Positions 1 through 9,405 are shown, numbered from the stretch's first letter. The stretch: 64,000 bases of DNA from Dehalococcoidia bacterium (GCA_009838465.1 VXRN01000023.1:62001-126000); one strand, 5' to 3'. The notes: generated by a model from the letters alone, not told the origin. Translations and numbers: made by a program.

Positions 1-931
1 TTATGACGTCTTCCGGGTCTCCGGGAAGGACGGGCATAGAGGTTATCGGAAGGAGCCTGTCCGTTCCCAACGCGAACTCCAACGCTATGTCGTATGAGAA
101 TCCGGGCGCGACGTTGCCATATTCGGCCAGGCCCTCGTCCAGCCAGGAGGGAATGCGGCGAATGATGCTGTCACCGGCCCTGTGGTTCAGTATGTGGGTA
201 AGCTCGTGCGATGCCGTGCCTGTCGCTCCGCGTCCGCCGCCAAGCACTAATAGAGTGCCTATGTCCGTGAAAGCCTGTCCCTCGGTGATAAGCTCCCGCC
301 TGATGGTGCTGGAGCCGGGCGGCAACGCTTCCAGCATCTCCTTAACGTTGTTGTACATGGTGACTCGAATCGGGGCTTCGGTGTCCGCTCCCAGGAGCGG
401 CCCCATGAAGGCTATCGTGTCCGTTATCGCCTCTAGTACGATCTCGGCTCGCCTTCTGACCGGGCCGTGATACGCGACAGAGACGGGGCCCTCGGTCACC
501 TCCTCCCACTCAAAGCGCGCGTCATGGTATATGAACTCCGCAGGCTCAGTGGCAAGTTCGTTGCCTTCGGTGTCTTTTATCAGGAAGTAGTAGGTGATAA
601 TAGTTCCGGGCGGGATGTACCTGCCTCTTATGCCCGTGCGCCAGAATAGTTCAGACTCCACAAGCGTGGCCTGGTCTGACTCGAAGTACTCATACGCCGT
701 ATTCTGGTTTCGGCCCACCTTCAGCCTGACAGAAATCTCTTCTATCTCGTTTTCGCCCTCCACCTCGATGGAATAGCGCATTCCTTCAGGGAACTCGCTG
801 ACGACGCTTGCTGAAAGTATCCTGATGTCGTCGCCCTGGGCGACGACGCTCTCCGGCTTCGCGGAAGCTATGATGAGCGTAAGGCCCACTATAAGAAGCG
901 TTACGGCTCGAACGCGGGCGGCTTGATTCAA
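1..931 (-). CDS. secreted MA-clan zinc peptidase, C-terminus cut by window edge
   Basis: The frame read leftward from a TTG at 931 stays open to base 1 (310 codons seen), so the C-terminus is outside the window. The TTG is preceded by AAGGTGG about eight bases upstream, and no in-frame ATG fits better. Residues 8-24 are a hydrophobic signal-like segment followed by a small-residue region, so export is likely. Residues 242-246 read HELTH, followed by WLDEG with a Glu at 266: the HExxH plus downstream Glu zinc site of gluzincins of the 'peptidase MA-like' type. Residues 35-140 look like a beta-rich domain. It lies 134 bp downstream of the CDP-alcohol phosphatidyltransferase on the same strand and may share its transcript. 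Substrate unknown. Confidence 0.8.
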   Translation of the reverse strand, partial: MNQAARVRAVTLLIVGLTLIIASAKPESVVAQGDDIRILSASVVSEFPEGMRYSIEVEGENEIEEISVRLKVGRNQNTAYEYFESDQATLVESELFWRTGIRGRYIPPGTIITYYFLIKDTEGNELATEPAEFIYHDARFEWEEVTEGPVSVAYHGPVRRRAEIVLEAITDTIAFMGPLLGADTEAPIRVTMYNNVKEMLEALPPGSSTIRRELITEGQAFTDIGTLLVLGGGRGATGTASHELTHILNHRAGDSIIRRIPSWLDEGLAEYGNVAPGFSYDIALEFALGTDRLLPITSMPVLPGDPEDVI

Positions 932-1065
932 TATGGTCCACCTTCCGGTAGTGAATTGAGTGTACTGTCATTCGGAGGCGCGATCCGACGGCTGTGAATT
1001 CCTCCGTATGTTTATTACGTTCACGGTGATTGTGCGAGATTCATGGGATCAAGCAACCACTGTCA

Positions 1066-1674
1066 TTACTTATCCGGCCCCAGCATCCGCCAAGTGTGGA
1101 CGAGCCTGTGAATTGCCGTCACAGTCGTCAGAGCGGCTATCACTCCGAGTACAACGAGCATGACGACGGGGATCCAGTGCGCGACGATCAGCCCCAGCCC
1201 CGTTAGGGCCACTCGTTCGGGCCTCTGCATCACGCCCACCTTGCATTCTATCCCAAGCCCCTCCGAGCGCGCCCTCATATAGCTGACCATGATGGAGCCG
1301 ACGAGCGCGGCGTAAACAAGCATAGCGCCCCAGTCGTTGTCGCTGGCGAGGTAGAAGGCAAGGACTCCCAGAAGCACTACTGCTTCGGAAACACGGTCTA
1401 TCGTGGAGTCGAGCAGCGCGCCGAAGTCGGAGGCGCGTCCGGTATTCCTGGCGAGCGCGCCGTCGAACATATCGAATATGCCCGCGAACAGCGCCACCAG
1501 TCCGCCCACCCACCACAGGCCGACAGCGATGAGATAGGCTGCGACGCCCGCTATCAGCAGTCCGATTATGGTAACCAGGTTCGGCGTCAAACCCACGCGA
1601 CCCATAAGGAGCGCGACGGGCGTTTCGACATAATTGGAGAGCGCACGACGGGCGTCGTCCCGACCGATCATCAT
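1066..1674 (-). CDS. CDP-alcohol phosphatidyltransferase, probable phosphatidylinositol(-phosphate) synthase
   Basis: Integral membrane enzyme of 202 aa that would move a phosphatidyl group from CDP-diacylglycerol to an alcohol. The family signature is complete: D68, D71, G72, A75, R76, G85, D89 and D93 (D-x2-D-G-x2-A-R-x8-G-x3-D-x3-D). About six hydrophobic segments surround it. AGGTGG lies just before two adjacent ATG codons, so the start could be one codon later. The upstream genes on the strand encode a PimA-like mannosyltransferase and inositol-3-phosphate synthase, which suggests that the acceptor is inositol or inositol phosphate rather than glycerol phosphate. That specificity is inferred from context; the signature alone fits any family member. 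Confidence 0.85.
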   Translation of the reverse strand: MMIGRDDARRALSNYVETPVALLMGRVGLTPNLVTIIGLLIAGVAAYLIAVGLWWVGGLVALFAGIFDMFDGALARNTGRASDFGALLDSTIDRVSEAVVLLGVLAFYLASDNDWGAMLVYAALVGSIMVSYMRARSEGLGIECKVGVMQRPERVALTGLGLIVAHWIPVVMLVVLGVIAALTTVTAIHRLVHTWRMLGPDK

Positions 1675-1863
1675 ACAACCACCTGAAATTGGCTAGTCAG
1701 GACATATTAGAAAGTATCCTGTCGGGCGGTCAACAGGGGTACACATCGGAAGCATCACAAAAGTGGTTCGTCACCTTAGACCTCTTCCGGAGGGAAAGGG
1801 GACTGTTGCGCTACCGATTCCGACAGCCGTCTTACAGATGCGCACCAGTTAACTGATGATTCC

Positions 1864-3015
1864 CTACACATTCGCCGCGGCATAAGAACTCGGAATCAGC
1901 TCGTGGTAGTACGCGAGAACGCTACCGGCCACTCTTTCCCACCGGAAGCTGTCAGCAGTGCGGATTCCCTGTTCAGAAAGGCGATTACGCAGCGACGGAT
2001 CCAGAAGAAGGACGCGGATGGTCTGCGCGAGGGCTTCTTCGTCCTTTGGGGGAACGAGAAGGCCGTCGTGTCCGTGTTCTACGACGCTCGCGTAGCCTAC
2101 TATGTCGGTAGCCACGACGGGCGCGCCCGCGGCCATCGCCTCCAGCAGGACTATTCCGAAACTCTCCTTGTCAACGGCGGGCGAGCAGTATATTTGGGCG
2201 GACTTGAAGTACCTGGCTCTCATCTCGTTCGAAACGCGGCCCGTGAATATGACGTCCTGTAAGTTTCGCTCGCTCATTATGCGGTAGCACTCGGCGTCCG
2301 GCTCTCCGGGGCCGACGACTATCAGGCGCAGGTCCGGGAAGTCCCACTTGAGTTTGCTATAGGCGAGCAATAGATATTTCAGGCCCTTGCGTTTCTCCAA
2401 CCTGCCCAGGAACAGCAAATTCATCTTGCCGTCCATCAACTCTGGCAATGGTTCGGCAAACGCGAATTCGTCAACGTCTATACCGTTGGGTATGACATTG
2501 TATTCTCCGGGGAAGTGCTTGGTTATGAACTGCATCGCCGGTTCGGACACCGCGATTCTGCCGTCCAGTCTCCTTATCAGCGGCTCTACCAGCTTGTCCG
2601 AGCCAATCGCCCACCATGTTCTGCGCCCCCGGTAGCTGTGGAACGTCGCCACGTTGACCGCCGAGCGCTTTTTCAGGGAACTCAGCGTTCCGAGCGGCAC
2701 CATGCCTGCGCATGGCTCGTGGATATGCACAACGTCGAAGCCTTCGTTCTCCAGAACATGCTTTATGTTGGGAGTTATCCAGACAGACAGCGACACTCTG
2801 GCCACTGAACCGGCGGTGGGAACCGGAACGGGCCGTCCCATGGGGATGAAATCGGGGTCATGGATAGATTCGGGCGAAGAACACGGAGCTACGATGCGAA
2901 CATCGTGGTCCCAGTTTCTGAACTGGTCCGCAATCTGGATTATGTGGTTGCGCACTCCGCCATGGAAGGCGTGATCGTAAGGTGAAAACAGGCCGATTTT
3001 CAGGGGCCGATCCAT
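1864..3015 (-). CDS. GT4 glycosyltransferase, PimA-like phosphatidylinositol mannosyltransferase
   Basis: A 383-aa GT-B glycosyltransferase of family GT4. The N-terminal FSPYD...GGV segment is the acceptor-side loop typical of this family; the MGRPVPVPTAGSVAR stretch resembles the matching region of mycobacterial PimA. The C-terminal half has the E-x7-E nucleotide-sugar motif region (KESFGIVLLEAMAAG). The ATG at 3015 was chosen because GAGGTG lies six bases before it; the GTG at 3024 would sit inside that ribosome site. Its neighbours are inositol-3-phosphate synthase and a CDP-alcohol phosphatidyltransferase, and a GDP-mannose synthesis gene lies across the divergent region, so mannosylation of an inositol lipid is the best guess. 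Other GT4 acceptors remain possible. Confidence 0.8.
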   Translation of the reverse strand: MDRPLKIGLFSPYDHAFHGGVRNHIIQIADQFRNWDHDVRIVAPCSSPESIHDPDFIPMGRPVPVPTAGSVARVSLSVWITPNIKHVLENEGFDVVHIHEPCAGMVPLGTLSSLKKRSAVNVATFHSYRGRRTWWAIGSDKLVEPLIRRLDGRIAVSEPAMQFITKHFPGEYNVIPNGIDVDEFAFAEPLPELMDGKMNLLFLGRLEKRKGLKYLLLAYSKLKWDFPDLRLIVVGPGEPDAECYRIMSERNLQDVIFTGRVSNEMRARYFKSAQIYCSPAVDKESFGIVLLEAMAAGAPVVATDIVGYASVVEHGHDGLLVPPKDEEALAQTIRVLLLDPSLRNRLSEQGIRTADSFRWERVAGSVLAYYHELIPSSYAAANV

Positions 3016-3133
3016 ACTCTTCACCTCAACTTGCGACTTACTGGCGTGGCGCTTCTGACTTCCTCGCGTACCGAATGATATGTCGCCATTGTATATGGAT
3101 TCGGGTCAAATGGCTAGATGCCAAAATGCGGGC

Positions 3134-4216
3134 TCAGTTGTCTCTGCCTGCTATGAAGTCCTCTACCATGTCGCGGGCTATGGAGTCGGTGTACTGCACG
3201 GGCGGGGACTTCATGAAGTAGGCTGACGGGCCGAGTATCGGACCGCCGAGGCCCCTGTCCTTGGCTATCTTGGCGCAGCGGATGGCGTCTATGACAACGC
3301 CCGCTGAGTTGGGACTGTCCCACACTTCCAGCTTCAGGTCTATGTTCAGCGGAACGTCGCCAAAGCTGTTGCCCTCCAGTCTGATGTGCGCCCACTTGCG
3401 GTCTGACAGCCAGGGAACGTGGTCGGAGGGGCCGATGTGGATGCTGTCGGGATCGAGGTCGGCGTCAATCTGCGACTGTACGGACTGGGTCTTGGAGATC
3501 TTCTTGGAGGTAAGGCGGGAGCGTTCTAGCATATTCAGGAAGTCGGAGTTGCCGCCGAAATTCAGCTGGTAGGTGCGCTCCAGGTCAACGCCGCGGTCCA
3601 TGAAGAGCCGCGTCAGCACTCGGTGGACGATGGTCGCACCGACTTGGGACTTGATGTCGTCGCCGATGATGGGCGCGCCGGCGTCCCTGAACCTGCGCTG
3701 CCAGTAGTCGCCCTCGCCGCTGGCTATGAAAACCGGGATGCAGTTGATCATCCCCGCGCCCGCGGCCAGAATCTGCTCGGTGTACCACCTGGTTGCATCC
3801 TCAGAGCCGACAGGCAGGTAGTTGATAACCACGTCAACCTCGCGCTCCTTGAGGATGCCTGAGATGTCGTCCGTGGGGCCGGGCGCCTTCTCGATGACTT
3901 CGGACATATATTCACCCACTCCGTCGAGGGTCATTCCTCTCTGGACGGTGACGCCTGTGTGCGGGATGTCGTAGAACTTGATGGTGTTATTCGGCGGCGC
4001 GTAGATTGCCTCGGAGATGTCCAGGCCAACCTTGCTGGCGTCAACGTCGAAGGCGGCGACCACGTTGATGTCGCCAATTCCGTACTCGCCCAGAACAGGG
4101 TGCATGATTCCCGGAATGCTGTCGTCGGGACCGGCGTCGGCGTACTTGTGAATCCCCTGAACCAGGGAGGAAGCGCAATTTCCCAGACCGATTATAGCTA
4201 CGTTGATGTCAGCCAA
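3134..4216 (-). CDS. ino1: inositol-3-phosphate synthase
   Basis: 360 aa, the length of the short bacterial/archaeal form of the enzyme that converts glucose 6-phosphate to myo-inositol 3-phosphate with bound NAD. The N-terminal Rossmann loop reads GLGNCASSL, and the family's [11 protein letters not shown] and [10 protein letters not shown] segments, close to mycobacterial Ino1, are present. The start is a TTG preceded by AAGGTGG at a proper distance; no ATG is available there. It sits between a GalE-type epimerase (upstream) and a PimA-like transferase (downstream) on the same strand. The product would feed inositol lipid or inositol-based solute synthesis. Confidence 0.93.
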   Translation of the reverse strand: MADINVAIIGLGNCASSLVQGIHKYADAGPDDSIPGIMHPVLGEYGIGDINVVAAFDVDASKVGLDISEAIYAPPNNTIKFYDIPHTGVTVQRGMTLDGVGEYMSEVIEKAPGPTDDISGILKEREVDVVINYLPVGSEDATRWYTEQILAAGAGMINCIPVFIASGEGDYWQRRFRDAGAPIIGDDIKSQVGATIVHRVLTRLFMDRGVDLERTYQLNFGGNSDFLNMLERSRLTSKKISKTQSVQSQIDADLDPDSIHIGPSDHVPWLSDRKWAHIRLEGNSFGDVPLNIDLKLEVWDSPNSAGVVIDAIRCAKIAKDRGLGGPILGPSAYFMKSPPVQYTDSIARDMVEDFIAGRDN

Positions 4217-4337
4217 GTGAATCCACCTTCCTAATTCTCGCTTGGACGCCTCTTCTGAAACGGCGGCCCAACAGCGCTTGTAATCCGCGTTTAGGTTGGT
4301 GAAATTCTAGCGCAACAGCGCGTCCTCTCACAAATTA

Positions 4338-5357
4338 TTAGGAGTAGGACGACTTCTCTCCCCAGGCGAGCGCGTCTCGTATGCCGTCCTCCAGACTCAG
4401 CCTGGTATGCCAGCCGAGAAGTTCGGCGGCCCTGTCCGCGTTGGCATACGCTCCCGCCACGTCGCCCGGTCGGGGTGGAGCGTCCTCCTGGGGTAGGGGC
4501 GAACCGTGAACACGCTCGAATGCCGATACTATCTCCCTGACCGTCACGCCGTTGCCGGAGCCGAGGTTTATGATCTTGAATCCCGGGCCGTCGGGGAACA
4601 CGTCGTCAATGCGCTCGACCGCTTTCACGTGCGCTTGCGCGAGGTCCCATACGTGAATGTAGTCCCTTATTCCGGTGCCGTCCCTGGTGGGCCAGTCGGT
4701 TCCGGTGACTTGGAATATCGGCCTGTCGCCGCTCGCCACCTCGACCAGTATGTTCACTATCTGGGTGGCTTCCCTCTGTACCTGTCCGGATCGCAGCTTG
4801 GGGTCCGCTCCAATCGGATTGAAGTATCTGAGGGATATGGCTTTAAGGCCGTAGCTCGCGGCCATATCCTCGAGCATCATCTCGGTCATCAGCTTGCTTC
4901 TGGCGTATGGACTCTGCGGGCGGGTGGGGGAGTCTTCCGTAACCATGAAGCCCGGCACGTTGTCGTAAAGGGCGGCGGACGAACTGAAGACGACGTTCCG
5001 GCATCCGTGCTCGGCCAGCATTCGGAAGAGTTCCGCCGACCCAGTCACGTTATTGCGATAATACTCATACGGCCTGCCGACCGAATCGGGGACCACTGCC
5101 AGGGCGGCGCAGTGGATGGTGAACTCGATGTCCGGGTGTTCCTCGAAAATCTGTGAGATAACACCGGGGGCGGCAATGTCTCCTTTATAAAGCGGATGCG
5201 CCCGCGCAAACGCCTCGTGCCCGTTGACAAGCGAGTCCAGAACCACAGGGGAGTGTCCTGAATCCTCAAGGGCCGAGCAAATCGTGCTCCCGATGTATCC
5301 GGCACCGCCGGTAACGAGAACCTTGTGCGCGACTGGTGGTTTTGGCGATTCATTCAT
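4338..5357 (-). CDS. galE: UDP-glucose 4-epimerase family protein
   Basis: 339-aa extended SDR enzyme. The N-terminus carries the NAD loop GGAGYIGS, and the catalytic YxxxK reads YARSK. Ser-Ser-Ala just before it and the RDYIHVWDLAQAH motif match GalE-type epimerases that interconvert UDP-glucose and UDP-galactose. The full-length match and the C-terminal substrate region (RPGDVAGAYAN) support a sugar-nucleotide epimerase. It is the first gene of the leftward block; the 162-bp divergent region to the gene at 5520 should hold its promoter. Precise substrate (Glc, GlcNAc or a uronic acid) cannot be told from sequence alone. Confidence 0.88.
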   Translation of the reverse strand: MNESPKPPVAHKVLVTGGAGYIGSTICSALEDSGHSPVVLDSLVNGHEAFARAHPLYKGDIAAPGVISQIFEEHPDIEFTIHCAALAVVPDSVGRPYEYYRNNVTGSAELFRMLAEHGCRNVVFSSSAALYDNVPGFMVTEDSPTRPQSPYARSKLMTEMMLEDMAASYGLKAISLRYFNPIGADPKLRSGQVQREATQIVNILVEVASGDRPIFQVTGTDWPTRDGTGIRDYIHVWDLAQAHVKAVERIDDVFPDGPGFKIINLGSGNGVTVREIVSAFERVHGSPLPQEDAPPRPGDVAGAYANADRAAELLGWHTRLSLEDGIRDALAWGEKSSYS

Positions 5358-5519
5358 AGCCCGAATATCCTAAGCGATTCTGGAGTCGCGGCTCAAGGAA
5401 AGCGCTTCTCAGCCAGGGACGTTTGCAACGTCGGGTGAAAGATTCGTAGTAGAGCGGACGCTTGACATAGAGATGCGAGGCGTCAACAATCTTGATGTCG
5501 GACATTCGATAGCCGGGAG

Positions 5520-6143
5520 ATGAAAGTGTCGATCTCGATAACACAGGCCACGCTGGGGCTCAGGGAGAGCGATCTCCCCGGTATGGTTCTTATGGAAGAG
5601 GATCTTGCATCGCATTTCGACGGGTTTTCGGCGGTGCGTGAGGGCGACCTCGACAATCGTGCGCTCGCCGAACATGGGTTCAGCGGCGCGACTGAGCGCC
5701 GCTTTCGAGATGCGGGCCGGATTGGTGGATTCGTCCGGGAGTTCGTGTCGCCCACGGCGCAGTTGGATATGGACGGAGCGGACTTGATCGTCGGCTCGGT
5801 CGCCCACCTGTTCGACACTCCCGACAACGTAAGCCGCTGGATGCGCGACGTCTTCCTCAAGGACTTCTCCGAGAACGTGGGCGCCGTCTTGGAAAATGGA
5901 CAGAAGATGATCGAAGTGGAGGAATTGAAGCCGCAAGGATTCTTCGACGACGCGGTAGCGCTGAAAACTGTACATGACAGTTCGGGCCAGATCATATCCT
6001 CCACAGTCATTGACTTCCGGGTGGGCAGAATTCTGGGTGTCGCATACGTGGCGACCGCAGGCAACCATCAGCGCCTGGAAGAAGCCTCCGCGCTCGGGAT
6101 CGCGATGGAAAAGCTGATTGTCGCCGCCGCGCTGGACGGCTAG
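5520..6143 (+). CDS. conserved hypothetical protein, resembles mature part of Chloroflexota lipoproteins
   Basis: 207 aa, no named domain recognised. The opening LRESDLPGM...EEDL and a long amphipathic middle look like the mature portion of a lipoprotein type I associate with Chloroflexota, but this copy has no signal peptide or lipobox. An in-frame TGA lies about nine codons upstream of the ATG, so no longer start exists. The ribosome site is poor: GGGAG abuts the ATG. Either the protein is cytoplasmic or the leader was lost by mutation. Opposite-strand frames through this stretch are longer but their composition (many Arg, Ser, Pro) is that of an antisense shadow. ManC follows 74 bp downstream. 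Confidence 0.55.
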   Translation: MKVSISITQATLGLRESDLPGMVLMEEDLASHFDGFSAVREGDLDNRALAEHGFSGATERRFRDAGRIGGFVREFVSPTAQLDMDGADLIVGSVAHLFDTPDNVSRWMRDVFLKDFSENVGAVLENGQKMIEVEELKPQGFFDDAVALKTVHDSSGQIISSTVIDFRVGRILGVAYVATAGNHQRLEEASALGIAMEKLIVAAALDG

Positions 6144-6217
6144 AACTATCAGTTGCGATGCCGAAGTGGTAATATAACCACCCACGCAAACTATTCCCCT
6201 GAGATAACCGGAGAACG

Positions 6218-7684
6218 ATGAATCTTCACCCTGTCATATTCGCGGGAGGGTCCGGGACCCGGCTCTGGCCCTTGTCCAGAGAGTTCTACCCTAAGCCTTT
6301 CCTCTCGATAACCGGCCCGCACACGATGCTGCAGGAGACGATTCTCAGGCTGGACGGCATCGCGGGTATGGTGCGGCCCATAGTCGTCTGCAACGAAGAG
6401 CACAGATTCCTGGTCGCTGAGCAAGCGAGACAAATTGACCGTATGCCCGAATCCATAATTTTGGAGCCGATGGGACGGAATACCGCTCCGGCGCTTACTC
6501 TGGCAGCGCTTGCCCTTCAAAGCCAGGTCCAGGACGACGAAGACCCGCTAATTCTGGGCTTCCACGCGGATCATGCGATAGGCGACGTCGCGGCATTTCG
6601 CTCAGCGGTCGAAACTGCGGCTAAACTGGCAGCGACTGATTGCATAGCGACCCTGGGAGCCCCTCCGGATTCCCCTCATACCGGATACGGCTACATACGA
6701 ATGGGAGAGGAACTCCCTGTTGACAGAGGTGTATCGAATTGCTCCGCCTACGAACTGGCGGAGTTCGTGGAGAAGCCCGATAAGACCACCGCAAAGAGGA
6801 TGATCGAGACCGGGAAGTACCTATGGAACAGCGGGATGTTCTTCATGCGGGCGTCGGTTTGGCTCGAGGAGCTGGAGAGATTCAGGCCTGACATAGTTCA
6901 GGCTTGCCGGAAGGCATACGACAAAGGCGCTGAGGACGGCATATTCTACAGGCCTGACCCGGAGATATTCTCCGAATGCCCCGCCGATACGATTGATTAC
7001 GCGGTCATGGAGCGCATAACCGCGTCGGATTATGATGGGCGCCGTCGCGCCGTCGTTGTTCCACTGGACGCCGGATGGTCAGACCTGGGATCATGGGCCG
7101 CCATCATGGACATCAGCGAAAAGGACTCCAACGGCAACGTCATCAATGGCGACGTTTATGTCCACGAGATGCGTAATTCGATGATCTACGGAGAGCATCG
7201 CCTCGTCTCTGTTGTCGGACTGAAGGACGTGATTGTCATCGAAACGGTGGACGCTGTGCTGGTCGCGGACAAGAACCGCGTGGAAGACGTGAAGACGCTG
7301 GTGGACGTCCTCAAGCGAGACAGCCGTTACGAACAGGAGAATCACCGCCGCGTACACAGGCCCTGGGGCTGGTACGAGACTGTTGACTTCGGGCAGCGAT
7401 TCCAGGTGAAGCAGTTGACGGTCAACCCAGGCGCTGCCTTGTCGTTGCAGATGCACCATCATCGCGCGGAGCACTGGGTAGTCGTGAGTGGAACAGCGAA
7501 GGTGACCAAGGCCGGGGAGCAATTTCTGCTTCACGAAAACCAGGCGGCATACATTCAGATAGGTGAACAGCATCGGCTTGAGAATCCGGGTACGATTCCG
7601 CTGAAGATAATCGAGGTGCAGACCGGCAGCTATCTGGGCGAAGATGACATAGTGCGATTCGAGGACAGATACAATCGTAGCTAG
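6218..7684 (+). CDS. manC: mannose-1-phosphate guanylyltransferase / mannose-6-phosphate isomerase (bifunctional)
   Basis: 488 aa, the usual length of the type II bifunctional enzyme. The N-terminal nucleotidyltransferase starts with FAGGSGTRLWPLSRE (residues 8 on), then FVEKP, and a cupin domain from about residue 385 with metal-binding His residues (QMHHHRAEHW) forms the isomerase part. It makes GDP-mannose from mannose 1-phosphate and interconverts fructose and mannose 6-phosphates. GGAGAACG precedes the ATG. GDP-mannose is the donor used by PimA-type enzymes, so this gene fits the inositol-lipid block across the divergent intergenic region; it could equally feed other mannosyl glycans. 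Confidence 0.93.
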   Translation: MNLHPVIFAGGSGTRLWPLSREFYPKPFLSITGPHTMLQETILRLDGIAGMVRPIVVCNEEHRFLVAEQARQIDRMPESIILEPMGRNTAPALTLAALALQSQVQDDEDPLILGFHADHAIGDVAAFRSAVETAAKLAATDCIATLGAPPDSPHTGYGYIRMGEELPVDRGVSNCSAYELAEFVEKPDKTTAKRMIETGKYLWNSGMFFMRASVWLEELERFRPDIVQACRKAYDKGAEDGIFYRPDPEIFSECPADTIDYAVMERITASDYDGRRRAVVVPLDAGWSDLGSWAAIMDISEKDSNGNVINGDVYVHEMRNSMIYGEHRLVSVVGLKDVIVIETVDAVLVADKNRVEDVKTLVDVLKRDSRYEQENHRRVHRPWGWYETVDFGQRFQVKQLTVNPGAALSLQMHHHRAEHWVVVSGTAKVTKAGEQFLLHENQAAYIQIGEQHRLENPGTIPLKIIEVQTGSYLGEDDIVRFEDRYNRS

Positions 7685-7742
7685 TTTCACCCGTCCTCAT
7701 TCCCCATACATCCCCAGCATACGCAGAGAAAGAGGGTTCCCG

Positions 7743-8948
7743 ATGACTGAGAGTAGTCCATCCGCAGCGCCGGTCTCCGAGGTGTTGTCCGTGCCTGAAC
7801 GGGTGCTTCTGGGGCCAGGGCCTTCAATGGTCAATCCCAGGGTTCTTCAAGCTATGATGCAGAACATGATCGGATACCTCGATCCCGACTATGTCCTGAT
7901 GCTGGAAGATGTGTCCGGTCTGCTTGGGGATGTATTCCAGACGGGGGATGCGGCGACTATGGCTCTGTCGGGCACCGGGTCGGCAGGGATGGAGGCCGGG
8001 CTTTCCAGCCTGCTGGAGCCGGGCGATACTGTGATCGTCTGCATTTGCGGCTTCTTCGGCGAGCGCATGGTTGACATGGCTACTCGCGTAGGAGCTAACG
8101 TCGTGGCCCTGCGTTCGGAATGGGGCAAGACGTTTCCGCCCGAAATGCTGAGCGACGCACTCGAAGAGAATCCCGACGTGAAGCTGGTCGCCATCATCCA
8201 CGCCGAGACGTCCACCGGCGTCCGACAGCCGCTGGAGGATATTTCTCGATTGGCGCGAGAGCATGGAGCTCTGTTCATGGTGGACGCGGTTACCTCTCTG
8301 GGTGGAAACAACCTGTCTTTCGACGAATGGGATATAGATTACAGTTACAGCGCGACACAGAAGTGCCTGGGCTGTCCCCCCGGTTTGTCGCCGGTGGCGG
8401 TGAGCCAGAGGGCGCTGGACTCGATAAGGTCGCGCGAGACGCCGCCCACGTCCTGGTATCTCGACCTGAGCCTGAACGCCAACTACTGGTACTCGCCCCG
8501 CGTCTATCATCACACTTCCCCGGTGAGCATGGTGCTGGCCCTGAGAGAAGGGCTGCGCATAGTGGTCGAAGAAGGGCTCGAAAACAGGTTCGCTCGTCAC
8601 GAGAGAAACGCGGCAGCGCTGAGGGCCGGTCTGGAGGCGCTGGGCATGGAAGTGGTGCCGCCCGAAGACGCTCGGCTCGCACAGGTCACCCCCGTCTGGA
8701 TTCCCGAAGGGGTGGACGACGCGGAGGTGAGGGCGCGCCTGCTCTCAGAATACAACATCGAGATTGGCAAGGGCTTGGGGCAGTTCGACGGCAAGGTGTG
8801 GCGATTCGGGCTGATGGGTGAATCGAGCAGGGCGGACTATGTTTTGCTTTCACTCTCCGCCCTGGAGAACATACTGCCGACGGTCGGATACGAGGTTGCT
8901 CCCGGAGCGGCGGTGTCAGCGGCCAGCAAGACGCTGGCTTCTGTCTGA
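7743..8948 (+). CDS. class V aminotransferase, alanine/serine-glyoxylate type
   Basis: 401-aa PLP enzyme. Opening LLGPGPSMVNPRVLQAM is typical of the alanine-glyoxylate / serine-glyoxylate aminotransferase group. The Schiff-base lysine is K207 in SATQKCLGCPPG, and MVDAVTSLGG carries the Asp that contacts the pyridine nitrogen. The C-terminal R-FGLMG motif is also conserved. It would transfer an amino group between a small amino acid and glyoxylate or pyruvate; phosphonate or purine catabolic relatives share this fold. It stands 58 bp after manC and is followed by an ABM-domain gene, with no pathway partner that fixes its substrate. Confidence 0.85.
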   Translation: MTESSPSAAPVSEVLSVPERVLLGPGPSMVNPRVLQAMMQNMIGYLDPDYVLMLEDVSGLLGDVFQTGDAATMALSGTGSAGMEAGLSSLLEPGDTVIVCICGFFGERMVDMATRVGANVVALRSEWGKTFPPEMLSDALEENPDVKLVAIIHAETSTGVRQPLEDISRLAREHGALFMVDAVTSLGGNNLSFDEWDIDYSYSATQKCLGCPPGLSPVAVSQRALDSIRSRETPPTSWYLDLSLNANYWYSPRVYHHTSPVSMVLALREGLRIVVEEGLENRFARHERNAAALRAGLEALGMEVVPPEDARLAQVTPVWIPEGVDDAEVRARLLSEYNIEIGKGLGQFDGKVWRFGLMGESSRADYVLLSLSALENILPTVGYEVAPGAAVSAASKTLASV

Positions 8949-9044
8949 ATCAAGATGTTCAGGAATTTTGGATTTTCAGGATAAGAGCGGCGCACTCACT
9001 CAGCAAGTCTCAGAACACCCGATACGGATTACCAGGAGAGAAGT

Positions 9045-9371
9045 ATGTACGTAATCGTAGCTCCCATACAAATCAAGGAAGGCTACAAGGAACAGTTCAT
9101 CGAGGAGATGATCGGGGATGCGGAAGGTTCGGTAAACGATGAGCCAGGCTGCATCAGGTTCGACGTGATACAGGACGCCGAGGACCCGAACCGCATCTGG
9201 CTATACGAGGTGTATGTGGACGAGGCGGCTTTCGAGGCGCATACCCAGGCTCCGCACTTCGAGAGATGGCGGGACGCCACAGCGGACTGGCGTGAGGATT
9301 CGGGTCTCCAGGGCGCTGGGCGGGGAGCGTCCAACATCTGGCCGCCGGACGATCACGATCAGTGGAAGTAG
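9045..9371 (+). CDS. antibiotic biosynthesis monooxygenase (ABM) domain protein
   Basis: 108-aa single-domain dimeric alpha/beta barrel protein of the YgiN/ABM group. The IKEGYKEQFIEEM, EPGCIRFDV and YVDEAAFEAH...PHF segments give the usual strand-helix order, including the His of the AHxxxPHF region. Members include quinol and anthrone oxygenases and heme-degrading enzymes, but many have no assigned substrate. AGGAGAGAAGT precedes the ATG. The DPNRIWLYEVY segment is a common feature of the group. It overlaps nothing; the GNAT gene begins shortly downstream in another frame. Confidence 0.85.
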   Translation: MYVIVAPIQIKEGYKEQFIEEMIGDAEGSVNDEPGCIRFDVIQDAEDPNRIWLYEVYVDEAAFEAHTQAPHFERWRDATADWREDSGLQGAGRGASNIWPPDDHDQWK

Positions 9372-9405
9372 CGGCGAGTCTGCCGTAAGTACGTCCCATA
9401 TCAGG

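Noticed and set aside
5409-6185. 258-codon minus-strand frame over 5520-6143
   Set aside because: The plus-strand protein has more protein-like composition and lies in order with manC; the minus frame shows no motif.
9214-9405. Upstream extension of the GNAT gene to an ATG at 9214
   Set aside because: Would overlap the ABM gene by more than 150 bp in another frame and add a basic, non-conserved tail.
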